Assembly: GCA_000750105.3 (NCBI GenBank)
Contig: JPHH03000008.1
Coordinates: forward strand, 496,001 to 560,000
Direction: 5' to 3'
Source of the DNA: Tolypocladium sp. Sup5 PDA-1
Taxonomy: Eukaryota > Ascomycota > Sordariomycetes > Hypocreales > Ophiocordycipitaceae
DNA length: 64,000 bases
Positions 19,054-30,360 of this stretch are shown here, piece by piece (the first letter of the stretch is position 1; every line of letters starts with the position of its first letter). A model generated the notes under the pieces. That model did not search any database, was not told the DNA's origin, and saw only the letters and a list, made by a program, of their open reading frames with translations. The translations under genes were made by a program, and so were the position numbers.

Positions 19054-21481
19054 ATGGCGACTTCTGCAGCACAGCCCAATGAGGCTGCCGAGGCGACGGC
19101 TAACCGCCCAGCTGCGCGCAAGTTCAAGGCTTCGGATCTGCCCTTGCCCTCGGCAACTCGAGCTGCCATCGAGTCGCTTGCGCACAGCTTCAAAAAGGAA
19201 GGCGCATACGACTCGATTCGCAAGCAGGTGTGGGATAAATTCGAGGCCAGCGTACGTTTTGATCAACCTCATTGCACTGCGGAGCCTGCGACGCTGACTA
19301 CGAACAGGACTACGAGGCTCAAGTCACCAAGGCCATCCTCGAAGTCGCCGAGCAGGAAGTGGAGCGAAACCCCCAGCAGCTTCTGACACTGGACCGTCGT
19401 AAGGCTGCGGCACTCATTGATGGAGCCCTGGAGCGGTCTGGCGTCTACCAAAAGGCCGAAGACGTTATTGGCCAGCTGATTGACGTTGGCGCAATCGAAG
19501 AACGCATTCGCGAAAGCCGTCGTGCAGAGATTGGCGAGGACACAGCCGAAGCTGAACGCATACGTGGATCGAAGACAAACGAGGAATACGCCGCCGCCAC
19601 CGAGGCAAGAAAAGCTGAACGCGAGAGAGTCCGAGAAGAATTGAGGCAGAAGGAAGCTGCTATTGAAGAAGAAAAGCGGCGCATTGCGAAAGAAGAAATC
19701 CGGAAAGAGGAAAAAGAGCGCGAAAAAGCCGAACTTAGGAGGCAGGAAGAACGCGACGAACGACGAAGGAAGAGAGAACAGGACAAAGAGGAACGAGAGA
19801 AGCAACGCGACAAGGAACGTGAAGAGAGGCACAAGGAGCGAGACCGCCGCGACCGAGACCGGGACCGTGACCGTGACCGCGATCGAGACCGCGACCGAGA
19901 CCGAGACCGAGACAGAGACAGAGATCGAGACCGAACGCGAGATCGCGACCGCGAGGACCGCCCCAAGGACAAAGAGGCCGTGTCCGCTGAGCTCAAGGAG
20001 GCGCTTTCGAGAGAAGACAACGAGAGGCTGGAACAGGAGGCCCTGGCTGATCTGCTTCGCGAGAGTAGTAAGGCTGTTCACGCGCAACCAGAGCTGGAGG
20101 TCGATTCTGCCCTGGTACCACCGCCGCGAAGAGTTGGCCCCACCTCAGCCATCAACCCTATTCGAAGAGACTCTCCAAGAGTGCCCGATCCTCGCAAGGC
20201 CAGTGAGACGGTCGCCAGGACTGAACGCAGGGAGTCGCGGACCCCTGCCGACAGCAAGATGGCTGCCCTAAGGGACGAGAAGAGAAGTACTAGGAGTGCT
20301 TCGCGAGCTCGTGACAGGGACCGGGACAGGGTAAGGGAACGGAGTCGGAATCAAGAGTCCGGTGACCGGCGCCGCCGTGATCGACGGTCCCAGTCACCGA
20401 GGAGGGATGGTAGCCGACCTCGTGACAAGGATAGGCGCGACAGGAGCCGCTCCAAGTTGAGGCGGGATAGGACCCAGTCTCGACAGAGGAAGGACGACCG
20501 ACGCGATCGAAGTCGCTCGCGAACAAGACATGATCGTCCTAGAAGGAGTCGATCAAGACGGCGTGACCGGAGCCGTTCTCCTATCAGACCCGATCGTCGG
20601 GATCGAAGCCGCTCTCGAGATAGGAGAGAACGTAGCCGTGACAAGGACCGATCTCGCTCGCGCCACCGCTCCGACAGGCGCGATGGAAGCCGTTCCCGAG
20701 TCAAAAAGGACCGCAGCAGGTCTCGAGATAGTCGCCGAGGCGTTGGTGACCACTACGACCCTAGAGAGGCCGCTCGTTCACCGGCGCGTCGACGAAGCCG
20801 AGACCGTGCTCGCGACAGGGAGCGGGAACGAGACAAGGACGGGGACAAAGATCGCGACAAAGACCGGGACAAGGAGCGCGAAAAGGGGCGCGACAAGGAC
20901 AGGGAACGAGGTCGACGAAGCCGCTCAAGATCTCGAGCTGGTAAGTCGGTTGTCCGGACTGCTTCGGCAATCCGGGACGAATTGGAGGAGTGGAAGCGTG
21001 AGGAAGTCAAGAAGCGGGAGAAGGAGGCCAAAGCTTACCTGGCGGCTCAGAAGGACGCCAGAGAGAAGGGCCTGCCGGTGCCCGGGGTGGACGACAGAAC
21101 TATTGGTAAGATAGCCGCCTTTTCTTGAAATTGGTCATCTGCGCGAGAAGCTAATCTGTGTGCTCCAAAGGCCGCGACGACCGACGGAGAAGTCGATCTC
21201 GCAGCCGCGACAGGGCCAGATTCCGCGAGCCAGGCCGGGAGCGGGACAAAGACCGGGAGCGGGAGAGGAGCCGGGAGCGGGAGCGAGAGCGGAGAGACCG
21301 CGACCGCGAGAGAGATCGAGACCGGAGTCGGGTTAGGGACAGGGACCGAGACAGGGACAAGGAACGGGAGCGGGAGGGAAGAAGCAGGCGAGACCGCAGC
21401 CTGTCACCTCGCCGAGACCGACGCCATCGCAGCCGCAGCCGTCGCCGAAGCCGCAGCCGCCGTCGAAGCCGGAGCCGCTGA
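19054..21481 (+). CDS. shg1: COMPASS subunit Shg1 with RS/RD-repeat tail
   Basis: Exons are 19054-19251, 19308-21105 and 21171-21481, giving 768 residues. About residues 25-130 form the Shg1 domain (PF05205): SLAHSFKKEGAYDSIRKQVW, FEASDYEAQVTKAILEVAEQ and NPQQLLTLDRRKAAALIDGA. Shg1 is an accessory subunit of the Set1/COMPASS histone H3K4 methyltransferase. A long charged coiled coil (about residues 150-230) and extensive Arg-Asp, Arg-Ser and Arg-Glu dipeptide repeats follow, forming a splicing-factor-like RS domain up to the C-terminus (RSRRRSRSRRRSRSR). The last intron (21106-21170) joins the frame through a Gly codon; without it the protein would end about 100 residues earlier. The repeats correspond to simple repeats in DNA at about 19850-19950 and 21230-21480. 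Confidence 0.85.
19850..19960 (+). repeat. Coding microsatellite-like Arg-Asp repeat
   Basis: A degenerate GA-CCG-type hexanucleotide array encodes alternating Arg-Asp within shg1. Codon variation (CGA, CGT, CGC, AGA) shows selection on protein rather than recent DNA slippage. Confidence 0.7.
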
Positions 21482-21746
21482 TGACGAGAGACATTCACGT
21501 ACGGAGCTGGAAGATGGCGCAAGGGAAAGGGGGTTTAAGAATCATGATACCCGGATTTGCTTTGCTCTTTGCCGTATGTGTGTAGGGACATTTGTTCGAC
21601 CAGCATTTTGTCAGGGGCTGCTCATGGCTTTGAAAGCAGCATCTACAACCTAATCATGGACATGTCAAAATACTAGCACGCTTAGAAGGATGGCCCATGA
21701 GTCTTTGATGAATAATATTTGTTCTATTTTATCGTGCATTAAATCG

Positions 21747-23278
21747 TCATTCGGTCCCGAAAATGGCGGGCAACGAAAAGGCGGCCCTGGCTTTTGGATC
21801 GTAGTGCCGCAGGGCCATGATAACGATGAAGAGGCCGCTGATGGCGAAGCCGGCGACGAGGAAGAGCCTGCGCGTGTTAATCGCAGGCGCGGAGCGGCCG
21901 CTGGACGTGGCGGGCCCGAGGGCGCTGGCGGACCAGGCGAGGGCGATGGAGCCGGCGCGGGCAAGCTGGTCGTAGCCGACTGAGTAGTAGGTGAGGCCGG
22001 CGAGGGCGATGGAGTAGCCGAAGCCCTGGAGGAGGGAGATTTTGGTGCGCCAGATGATGATGGAGACGATGATGAGGAGGATGTTTTTGAAGATGCCGGT
22101 GAGGGTCATGACGAGGCCGGACGTCTTGCCGATCTGCAAAGTAGACCGTCAGTAGGTGATATCGGGACAGAGGGACAGAGGGAGAGGGGGAGAGAGCAAC
22201 GCACCAGGAAGACGCTGGCAATGTTGAGCAAAAAGGCCACGCCGGCGTTGAGGAAGAGCACGCCGAAGCCGACGTGCGTCAGGTCCGCCCACTGGAAGCG
22301 CGGGACCTCGCTGGGCAGGGCGACGAGGACGTTCATGACGGCGCAGACGGGGGCGTAGTAGTACAGGCCGACAAGGGGGTCCATCTTAAGGCCCTCGCCG
22401 CTGAGCATGACCTGTATCATGACGACGCGGACGGCCTCGAAGGCGATGCCGCCGATCTGGTAAAGGAAGCCGATCATGGAGAACTGGATCTCGCCAAAGG
22501 AGGCGAGGGCGACGCCGGCGACGATGACGAGGATGTTGAGCAGGGCGGCGAGGCTGGGGTCGGCGACGCGCCAGGCCCACGAGGTGAAGAGGACAGCGAC
22601 GGGGGCGGCCGACTTGAGCATCTGGATGAAGGCGACGGAGAGGTAGAGGTAGACGAGGTTGGAGCAGACGAGGGAGCCCGAGTAGAAGAGGCCGATGGGG
22701 CAGATGGTGCGGAGGTAGAGGCGCGGCGTGATGGGCAGCTTGTGGCGCGAGTCGAGGAGGGTGGTGGTGCGGGCGAGGAGCTGCGTCGCGAGGGTGGCGA
22801 AGACGAGGTGCCAGCAGGTGAGGAGGATGGCTGTGGATGTTAGTTGAATTGTTCACGGGTTCGGCTGGGGGTGGTGTTGAGCGTCGGGTTCGGGGGATCG
22901 CGGTGCAAGACGTACGGTATCCTGCGATGGAGTGGTCAGCTTCTTTGGGCGTATCATGAACCAAGATTCTCGGGGTCCTTACTAAAGCCAGCAGAGTCTA
23001 GTATCCATTTATTGAACAGAATAGTCAGATTCGAAAAGAAGATCCAATTGCTGTCGGCGTCGTCGTCAGTCAATGCCGTCTCTCGCGCCCGGGATGAGCA
23101 TCACCACCACCACCGCCACCGCAGATGAATCAACGCACCAAATGTGAAGCGCAGGATGCAGCCCCTTCCGGCCCACGGGTAGCGGCCGCTTGCCCAGGGC
23201 AGCCTCCTCGTCCTCGACCCCAAATGCCGTCGCCGGCATGGCCGTAGCCGACGACGACGAGGACGTCGTCGACGACAT
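21747..23278 (-). CDS. Triose-phosphate/nucleotide-sugar-type transporter (TPT family)
   Basis: Exons in transcription order are 23278-23139, 23050-22983, 22921-22916, 22830-22205 and 22133-21747, giving 408 residues. The third exon is only 6 nt (encoding part of Arg, Tyr and part of Pro). Including it produces the family motif FNKWIL..AGFRYPILLTCWH; skipping stays in frame but loses the RYP. About ten hydrophobic segments form a drug/metabolite-superfamily TPT domain, with the internal repeat AFIQMLKSAAPVAVLFTSWA and the second-half TSGLVMTLTGIFKNILLIIV containing the conserved T-x-x-x-x-G-x-x-K. Family members exchange sugar phosphates or nucleotide sugars in Golgi or ER. The substrate is not predictable. 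A Ser/Ala/Asp-rich cytosolic N-terminus precedes the first helix. Confidence 0.88.
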
Positions 23279-25861
23279 GATGCCGCTCCTCGATCGAGTC
23301 AACAAACCCGCGAGAAAAGAATCCCCCCCTCCCCAAAAAAAAGGAGAGCGACGAGCCGCTATGCGCCGCAGGCGCAGCAAAGCGAGGGATTCGACAGGAT
23401 CGGAGGGTTTTTCTTTCTTTCTTGTCGTTCTTGGTGATGCGGTCGTTTCACGCAGGGTGCTGCTCACAGCCAGCCAAGCAAGGGGAAGGCAAGAAGGGAG
23501 GTCGCGGTAGTTGGAGGACGGTCGACGGGGGAAGGTGTCGCGCGCGGGCTGGGACGCGGGCGTACTTAAACAGGGGCCCCTTTTCCAGGTATGGCCACGG
23601 TGCGCTGGCTGTGCTCGTTCTGGCTGGCCTCCCTTGTTACGAACCGGCTGGGTTCGTGTGGCCAGCAGAGTCGAGCGAGCGGCTGAGATGGATGGGGGAT
23701 GGGATGGAAGAAGGGCCAGGCCAGGGAAGGTAAGGTTTTTAGCTCCAAGCCACCCCCCAAACGCCGCAAAGCTTGGTCACCACAGGCCGCATGTCGCTGC
23801 AACCTACGGATGGTAACGAAGGTACGAAGTAGTTACGGAGTGCGGACTACGGAGTCGACGACGCGCAACGGTGGAACGAACAGCGCTGAGCCGCCACGGC
23901 GTCACGCACGTCAACGGAGCCAGGGACGGGGGTCCAGGGGCCATCCATCGGAATTGCGGAGAGGCACCCGCTGGAACACGCTGTCCAGAGGCATGGACCT
24001 CGTGTACCTTGTCCTTACCTTACCTTCCCTACGAAGTACTGTAAAGCTGGAAGCCAGAGGCCTGAACCTTGACCTGAGCCAGCAGCCAGCTTGCCAGCCA
24101 AGCCTGCCTGTCGTTAAGTAGTTTACGAGTAGCGAGCCTACTCGTACGAGATACCAACCCAACCCCTGTAGCGTTCTAGATCCCACCAGCCCAGGGCCAC
24201 AGAGAGCCTGCGCCAGGCCCCCGTGCGCCAGGGGCGGCTGCTCCTCCACTGCCAAGCCGGCGCCATCCAGAGAAGCCTCCGCACTGACGAAAAGGGATCC
24301 AGTGTCGCCGATGAGCCGCCCTTTCCTCTGCCAGCTTGTCCAGAGCTTCTCGACACTTTGCCAACAGATCTCAAGTGTCGGAAAGCTCAGGAGCAAGAGG
24401 GAGAAATAGGGAGACGAGAGAATCGGCGGCGCCGGCGATCCCGGCCCCAAATCTCACTCGGCATTCACGAGTATTCACGCCGACGCGTTGCCTGCTGCGC
24501 CATACGAGGCGTTTCCTCGCTTCCCACCTCCCCCGTGTCAACCTTCCAATAGATAGCCAGCTGCGTGCTGCCACCACCGTAGTGACCGCACGGGTATCAA
24601 CAAAGCCCACGAGTTCACACTTCACAGGGCGTAATCTTAGCCTGCAGCGCCCAGTCTCGGGTATCCTCGCCGATTTGGCGTCCCTCTTGGCAGGGACCAC
24701 CGGCCCCCCCTCCATCCTTGACTGCTTCGGCCATTGCCCAGCTGGTCTACACTACATACGAGTAGGTACCTAAAGTTTACCGTGCCACTGGGCGCATGCC
24801 GAGTTACCGGCGGTTCCCTCTCTCGCACTGCTTCTTCGCTGCTGGCGTACGAGTAGGTGGGTAGGTTCTTACTCGCGGTTTCTGCGGTGAAATTGAACGA
24901 CGTCAAGAGGTCAATGCTGCGCTGCCGGCTAGCCCGCGAACGGGCAATGGGGCATCGTACGTGGCGCGCGTGACGCAGAGCCTGGGATACGAGGGACGAG
25001 ATGGCAGGACATCCAGGAACAGGGGACCGCGCCGCGGCGCTCCAATCCAGTCCAATCGCCCAATTCACCCACCAATGCGCCCCCGAGTTAGGAACATTTC
25101 CGCGCCTCCAGAAACCACATGTAAATGCCATCACCGTAGCGCCCAAATTACCACCACCTAGGTATTCGTACGAGTACTCCGTACACCAGCGCCGTCCCGT
25201 GCTATTTACAGGCACAGGCGACGCACGAATCTCGCAACGGGGTGTCGCAGACAAATGTCTGGCAGCGAGGCACGGAGCCGGCGCTTGCTGCAGATGATAC
25301 GGTAGTGCTACCAAGTTACGAACACAAACGCGCCCTCCCGCGTCAAGGGAGACCACGCGTCGCCGCCAGCGCAGCACCGGGCATCGTGTGGTCCGGGTGG
25401 GTGGTGACGGTGCCCGTCAGCGTCCGTCACTCGCCATTGTTGATTTCAATGTACAACCGGTTTCTGGATGACGCACGTGGCCTCTTGAAGCATAACTCGA
25501 CGACCGTGAATCCGATAGGGGTCTACGGGGCGGAGCCTGACATGTCACGACGCCAGGCTCGGCAGCCGTCCTCATCAATAATGTACTTGTGTGCCTTGAA
25601 TCGCCGACGTGGGAACAAGTCCCTATAGGTAACGAACCACATACGGACTATACAAGTCATCGTCCGTCCGGGTGCAATCATTTATATTACGCACCCCATC
25701 GCTGTTCTGCTATCCTATGAAGAGTCGTCCTCGATCCGCCTCAGCGGTATCCTCTATGCTACCTGCCTTTGGTCAAAGCAAGCCCCAACTCCGTCGCTAT
25801 GCGTTCCAACAGAGACCACAACGTGTTCGTCTCACAAGTCATCCATCATGGCTATAAACCT
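23279..25861. other. Large gene-free region with short palindromic motifs
   Basis: About 2.6 kb upstream of the transporter and downstream of the ubiquitin protease contain no supported gene. Short frames on both strands (for example 24637-25377 minus) lack domains. Variants of TACGAGTA and TACGGAGT recur at 23823-23855, 24125-24150, 24757-24770, 24848-24857 and 25167-25184. Confidence 0.55.
24125..24145. repeat. Perfect short inverted repeat (8-bp arms)
   Basis: ACGAGTAG, a 5-nt spacer, then CTACTCGT, directly followed by another TACGAG. It is the clearest of several related motifs in the gene-free region. It could be a dimeric transcription-factor site or a genome-wide dispersed word. Confidence 0.6.
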
Positions 25862-28069
25862 CTAATACTCCGCCACCGCATGAGCCTCGGAACCCCCCCC
25901 TCCCAACAAGTCTTCGTCATCGCCCGCCGGCAGTGCAATCAGTTGAGGCACGCCCGTCTCCTCATTCGACGGCCCGTGTCCCTCACTCGTAGCATCTGCC
26001 GATGCCGCGTCGCAACCAGCACTGCTTAAAGGTAGCTCGGCGGAGTTGGCATCCGCGGTAGACGAGTCCCTTGCAGGAGCCGACTCGTCCTCAACTTCGC
26101 TTGGTGAAGCAGACTCGTCGGCATCCTCCATGGCCTCAGCCTCGCTCTGTGACACCATGCTCGGGTCCACGCATTCGTAGAACAACATAAAGACGCCCGG
26201 CGACAGCGAGAGCACCGTCTCCTCGTCAATCTTGCTGACGTTGTGATCGCTGAGCCTCCACCAGCCCGTGTTTCCTCTCCCCGCAGCATCTGACGGCTTC
26301 GTCTCGTCCGTGTCACTTCCCGCCTCCTCATCGTCGATGCCATCATCAATCGAAGAGTTTGAAGGTTCTTGACTGTCGGTTGCCGCCCCGGGAGCAGCTG
26401 CGCCGTGTCCAGGATATTTCCGGTAGCAGATGTAGTGCCCGTTTTCGTGTCTCCCGGCGTGCGTTACGGCTGCTCGGAGCTCGTATATCGGCCCCGTTAG
26501 TCTCGAGGGGCTCAAATCACCGGCAATCATCGACGCCGTGGGATCCGACTGCCAATTCTCTTCGCTTGCGTCACCCTCACCGGACGGCCTTCCGGCACCA
26601 GAGCTCAGCCTCGTGGCTTCAGAGCTACCCAAGCACCACGGGCCGAGGTCCAGAGTCAGCGGAAAGCTGACGGGAGCCGAGTTCTTGATCATGTCAAACG
26701 TCGCTGGATCAAAAACAGACCGATTGACGTGAATGGCAAGGCTTTGCGGGGGCCGGGCGATGACAATCTGCTTCGTCTTTGTCGAGCTGACTTTGCCTTG
26801 ACGTGAAATCTTGCAAGTCTCCATCATCGTCTTGTCGCTGAAATCATCCTCCTCGAGCGCAGTCTCAACCGCCCCCAGCCTACGGCGAGGCTCAGCCAAC
26901 TGCCCGGGCGTAGAGCCACCATCCTGCATCTTTGCCACCAGTTTCGTCAAGAGCCTCTGCGCCTTGAGAAGCGTACACTTGGGGCATTCCACGCCCTCAA
27001 TCGTCTCGACCTTGCTGTAGGAATCCAGTCGCTCGTACAGATCGTGCCGATTCTTGTCGAGGCCGAGACTCAGTGTCAGGCAATTGAACGGAATCATGGA
27101 CAGCCCCTCTGAGTAGCCGCACTGGACGCAGGCAACTCGCTGCGCCAGTAAGCCCTCTAATGGGTTCCGTAGCGGTTTCATGGCCGACAGGTCTGGAGTC
27201 GAAGACAAGCTCTGGTAGCCGCTGTCATCGCTGTGTTGACTGGCAGCCGACTCGTCCTTAGCGCAATCTGGTTCTAGGCCAGAGTACCGGCGCGTCTCCT
27301 TGATGGCCTTGGCAACCCCTTTGTCAATGTCGTCCAGCATTTTCGAATAGTACTCTTGAGCATCTTGCTGCGTCCATGTGCTCATGGACTTGAGCAAGCT
27401 CGGCGTCCATATCGTCCTTCCGTTATTCGATACGTCGTTTAGATCCCGGATAAGAGTACGCAGCGTCCGGGCAACGTCATTGTCGAGGCTTTGCGCGTCG
27501 ACGGCTCGCACACATGCCGAAAGGTAGTTTGTAAACGAATCCAGGGCGGCCAAGCCTTGGAGTATGCTGTTTTGGTAGCACGAATTGTCTCGATTACCCA
27601 GACCCGGCGGTCTCTGGCAGTCGAGCTTCAAGCCTAGGACGCTTCCCGTCATGGACAGGGCTCGGCTTCTTGCCTGGAAGACTGATGCCATCATGCCGCC
27701 GGAGCGGTCCAGCCCCATAATCCTCCTCATGGCCGCGTTCTTGGTGGCATATGTGCTTGGTTGCACGTCGAGCATCGGCCGAGAGGCCGACGGGGGGTTC
27801 ATCCAGCCGTCGATCGCAAATAGCAGCGGCGCGGGAATGACGAAGACAAGGCAATCCCATAGAAAGATGCCCAGCGAGCAAGCAGCGCTCTCGAGCGCTC
27901 CCTCGGAGCCGTAGACTTTGAATACGACGGTGACCAGCAGCGCGAGCGCAGGCAGGATGACACTCGGCTCGTTCCAGCGTTCCAGGATGTGATCTCGCGA
28001 GTGCGGCTGCCGATGCGCCGCGATTCGGTCCTCGTAGAAATTTCCAAACTCCCTCTGTTGCGGAGTCAT
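25862..28069 (-). CDS. Membrane-anchored ubiquitin carboxyl-terminal hydrolase (Ubp16/USP30-like)
   Basis: Single exon, 735 residues from MTPQQREFGN; upstream in-frame Met codons up to 28339 look like leader sequence. Residues about 36-53 and 66-86 are hydrophobic, followed by a USP catalytic domain. The Cys box is PPGLGNRDNSCYQNSILQGL with C164 as nucleophile. The His box is AGRHENGHYICYRKYPG, followed by WWRLSDHNVSKI. A CxxC pair (CVQCGY and CPKCTL) marks the zinc-finger region. The N-terminal membrane anchor matches Ubp16 of yeast and USP30 of animals, deubiquitinases on the mitochondrial outer membrane. A Ser/Asp-rich insert lies near 27200-27270, and the C-terminal 90 residues are acidic and disordered. 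Confidence 0.87.
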   Translation of the reverse strand: MTPQQREFGNFYEDRIAAHRQPHSRDHILERWNEPSVILPALALLVTVVFKVYGSEGALESAACSLGIFLWDCLVFVIPAPLLFAIDGWMNPPSASRPMLDVQPSTYATKNAAMRRIMGLDRSGGMMASVFQARSRALSMTGSVLGLKLDCQRPPGLGNRDNSCYQNSILQGLAALDSFTNYLSACVRAVDAQSLDNDVARTLRTLIRDLNDVSNNGRTIWTPSLLKSMSTWTQQDAQEYYSKMLDDIDKGVAKAIKETRRYSGLEPDCAKDESAASQHSDDSGYQSLSSTPDLSAMKPLRNPLEGLLAQRVACVQCGYSEGLSMIPFNCLTLSLGLDKNRHDLYERLDSYSKVETIEGVECPKCTLLKAQRLLTKLVAKMQDGGSTPGQLAEPRRRLGAVETALEEDDFSDKTMMETCKISRQGKVSSTKTKQIVIARPPQSLAIHVNRSVFDPATFDMIKNSAPVSFPLTLDLGPWCLGSSEATRLSSGAGRPSGEGDASEENWQSDPTASMIAGDLSPSRLTGPIYELRAAVTHAGRHENGHYICYRKYPGHGAAAPGAATDSQEPSNSSIDDGIDDEEAGSDTDETKPSDAAGRGNTGWWRLSDHNVSKIDEETVLSLSPGVFMLFYECVDPSMVSQSEAEAMEDADESASPSEVEDESAPARDSSTADANSAELPLSSAGCDAASADATSEGHGPSNEETGVPQLIALPAGDDEDLLGGGGSEAHAVAEY

Positions 28070-28543
28070 GCTGCGAGGTCTGCAGAGTCCCTGTCTGCGG
28101 TTCGAGGCTAGGGTGTCGCTATGATGGGACTGCAGCTGTTGTGGTAGGGAGAAGCTGCCATGGCCAGGGAGGAATCGACGCGATTGGTGTCGCTCCGCAG
28201 CACCGAGGCGCTTCAGCGATAACTCATATGATGTTTCTAGATGCAAGTCGGGGTGAGCAAGACGCGAGCCGGCAGGTTGAATGCCACGCGACGAACAAAG
28301 TTGCGGAAACGTCCGTTGGCTACCTAGCATCGTCATCAAATCACTTGCGGCCCCGGATTATCTCGTCTTCCTCCAGCTGACAACCGGCTCACGTGCCGCC
28401 CTACTGGGGCCGTGGGGCGCCGCTGTCACTTCCCGGTACGTACCCTCGCTGTTTCCCTTCACACGACATCGTTCCACTTACAACCTCAACCACGACAGCA
28501 GCATTTACTCTGTCGCAAGAACACCCGGCAAGAGGCATTTTCC
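28070..28543. promoter_or_regulatory. Head-to-head promoter region (ubiquitin protease / TML dioxygenase)
   Basis: 474 bp between the chosen start codons. Open frames on both strands run into it from either gene, so either start could lie a little further upstream. Confidence 0.4.
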
Positions 28544-30360
28544 ATGGCTCTCTACTTCGGGGCGTCGTATAGAACTGCAGGGTAACGCGGTCTCTTATTT
28601 TCCGGCTGGTTTATTCGTGGCTAACTGTAGCAGTTTGGTTGCTGGACGAGCTCTCAGTGGCCGAGGTCCGAGTCTCTTGCGGCATGCCCCGCGACCTCAT
28701 CATGCAGCGCGATTCTACGCCACGACCATAGAGGCCGACTCTCGTGGATTCATGCTCCAGAGCGATGAGCCTGGAAAGGAGATTCAAACTCGGCTGTAAG
28801 TGGAATTGAATGCTTCATCATTCCCACCGGCTAAATTTGTCGTTGCAGGCCTAAATTATGGCTCCGGTACGCCCTCCCGTCTGAACCGTCATCGCCTCAA
28901 GACTGAGACGCATTAGCGACAACTGCCGATGCAAACAATGCGTGAACCAGGATACCATGCAAAGGAACTGTAACACATTTGAGGTATCTCATCGGTGTTG
29001 GTGGATTCGCCCTGTCCATAGACCGAGCGCTAATGGCGTCGTCAGATCCCGGACGACATTGCTGCAAAGGAGGTCGTACCAAATAGCGAGGGCGTTGAAG
29101 TCTTGTGTAAGTCAAATCGCATACTGCCCGGCCTCTGTAATCCTTAATGATCGATCGGCAGGGTCGGACTCGCACAAAAGCAGCTACACATGGGCTTGGC
29201 TCCGGTCAACGCTTCCTGGTGGCGAGAATAAGACGCTGTCGAACGACGTGTAAGTCTTGGTGACCGAAAGGCACTATTAAACAAGACATGACTGACTCTC
29301 TATGTAGAGGGAAGCGCCTTTGGAACAGCTCCATCGCTGCAACCGCACCGGAAGTTGCCTTTGAGGATGTGATGAACACGAATGACAAGAGTGGGATGGC
29401 AAATCTCACAGACAAGATTGTAAGTGACCTACTTTTCAGTATACCAATGCCAATACTCATGATTATAGCGAGTTTATGGGTTTTGTTTTGTCGCTAATAC
29501 CCCTAAAACACCCGAGGCAACCAACGAGCTCCTTGAGAGCATCGGGCCCGTCCGACACACCCACTATGGCGGCTTCTACGACTTCGTCCCGGACCTCGCC
29601 AAGGCGGATACCGCATACACGAACCTGGCCCTCGCCGCTCACACGGACACTACGTACTTTACCGAACCCGCAGGTCTGCAGGCATTCCACATGCTCTCTC
29701 ACACACCGCCGCCGAACCAGTCATCGGCCGAAGGCGCCCTGGGCGGCCAGTCACTCCTCGTCGACGGATTCTACGCAGCCCACCGGCTCCGGAGGGAATC
29801 GCCAGAGGACTTCAACGTCCTCCGCAAGGCCAGAATTCCTTGGCATGCCAGCGGCAATGAGGGAATCGCGATAGCACCGGACAAGGCATACCCCGTCATC
29901 GAGTCGCGTGGCAGGATGCTGCACAGGGTCCGATGGAACAACGACGACCGGGGTGTCGTGCCACTCGACATTGACGTGGACGAATGGTATCGCGCTGCGC
30001 GGAAATGGGACGAGATTCTCAAGAGGAAGCAGAATGAGTACTGGTTCCAGCTCGAGCCGGGCCGTGTGTTGAGTGTGTTGTCAACTTCCATGCTATTGAC
30101 GCGAATGCTAACTGGCTATCTTCAGTCTTTGATAACTGGCGCGTTTTGCACGGGAGGAGCGCATTTGAGGGCTTGAGGCGCATTTGCGGCGGTTATAGTA
30201 AGTCTTCTTCCCCAAGACCCCTATGGTGGACTCCTACGGGGATTACCTAGGTGCAGCCCTGACGTGGAACATAGTCAACCGAGACGACTTCATCTCGCGC
30301 TGGAAGACGACCAACTTCCCCAGCGAAGAAGTCATTGCCGCCAACATGCAGCTAAAGTAA
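28544..30360 (+). CDS. Epsilon-N-trimethyllysine dioxygenase (carnitine biosynthesis)
   Basis: Ten exons: 28544-28581, 28631-28795, 28849-28866, 28917-28983, 29046-29106, 29162-29249, 29308-29419, 29469-30072, 30126-30197 and 30257-30360. Together they give 442 residues. The third exon is only 18 nt. The product is a mitochondrial Fe(II)/2-oxoglutarate enzyme that hydroxylates trimethyllysine, the first carnitine-synthesis step. The N-terminus is an Arg-rich presequence. It is followed by the TMLH zinc-binding region WLRDNCRCKQCVNQDTMQRN, then the double-stranded beta-helix with iron ligands in LAAHTDTTYF (HxD) and RVLHGRSAF (distal His), plus RRICGGYTLTWN. Exon-by-exon phases all close. The start exon is the least certain part; it relies on a 49-nt intron at 28582-28630 with a CTAAC branch. 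Confidence 0.9.

Noticed and set aside
24637..25377. 246-codon minus-strand ORF
   Set aside because: Arg/Ser/Ala-rich with no motif, in a region with stops and motif repeats; no splice partner was found.
28281..29500. Trimethyllysine dioxygenase as a pseudogene
   Set aside because: Raw frames look broken, but ten exons with GT-AG borders and matching phases give an intact protein with all iron ligands.
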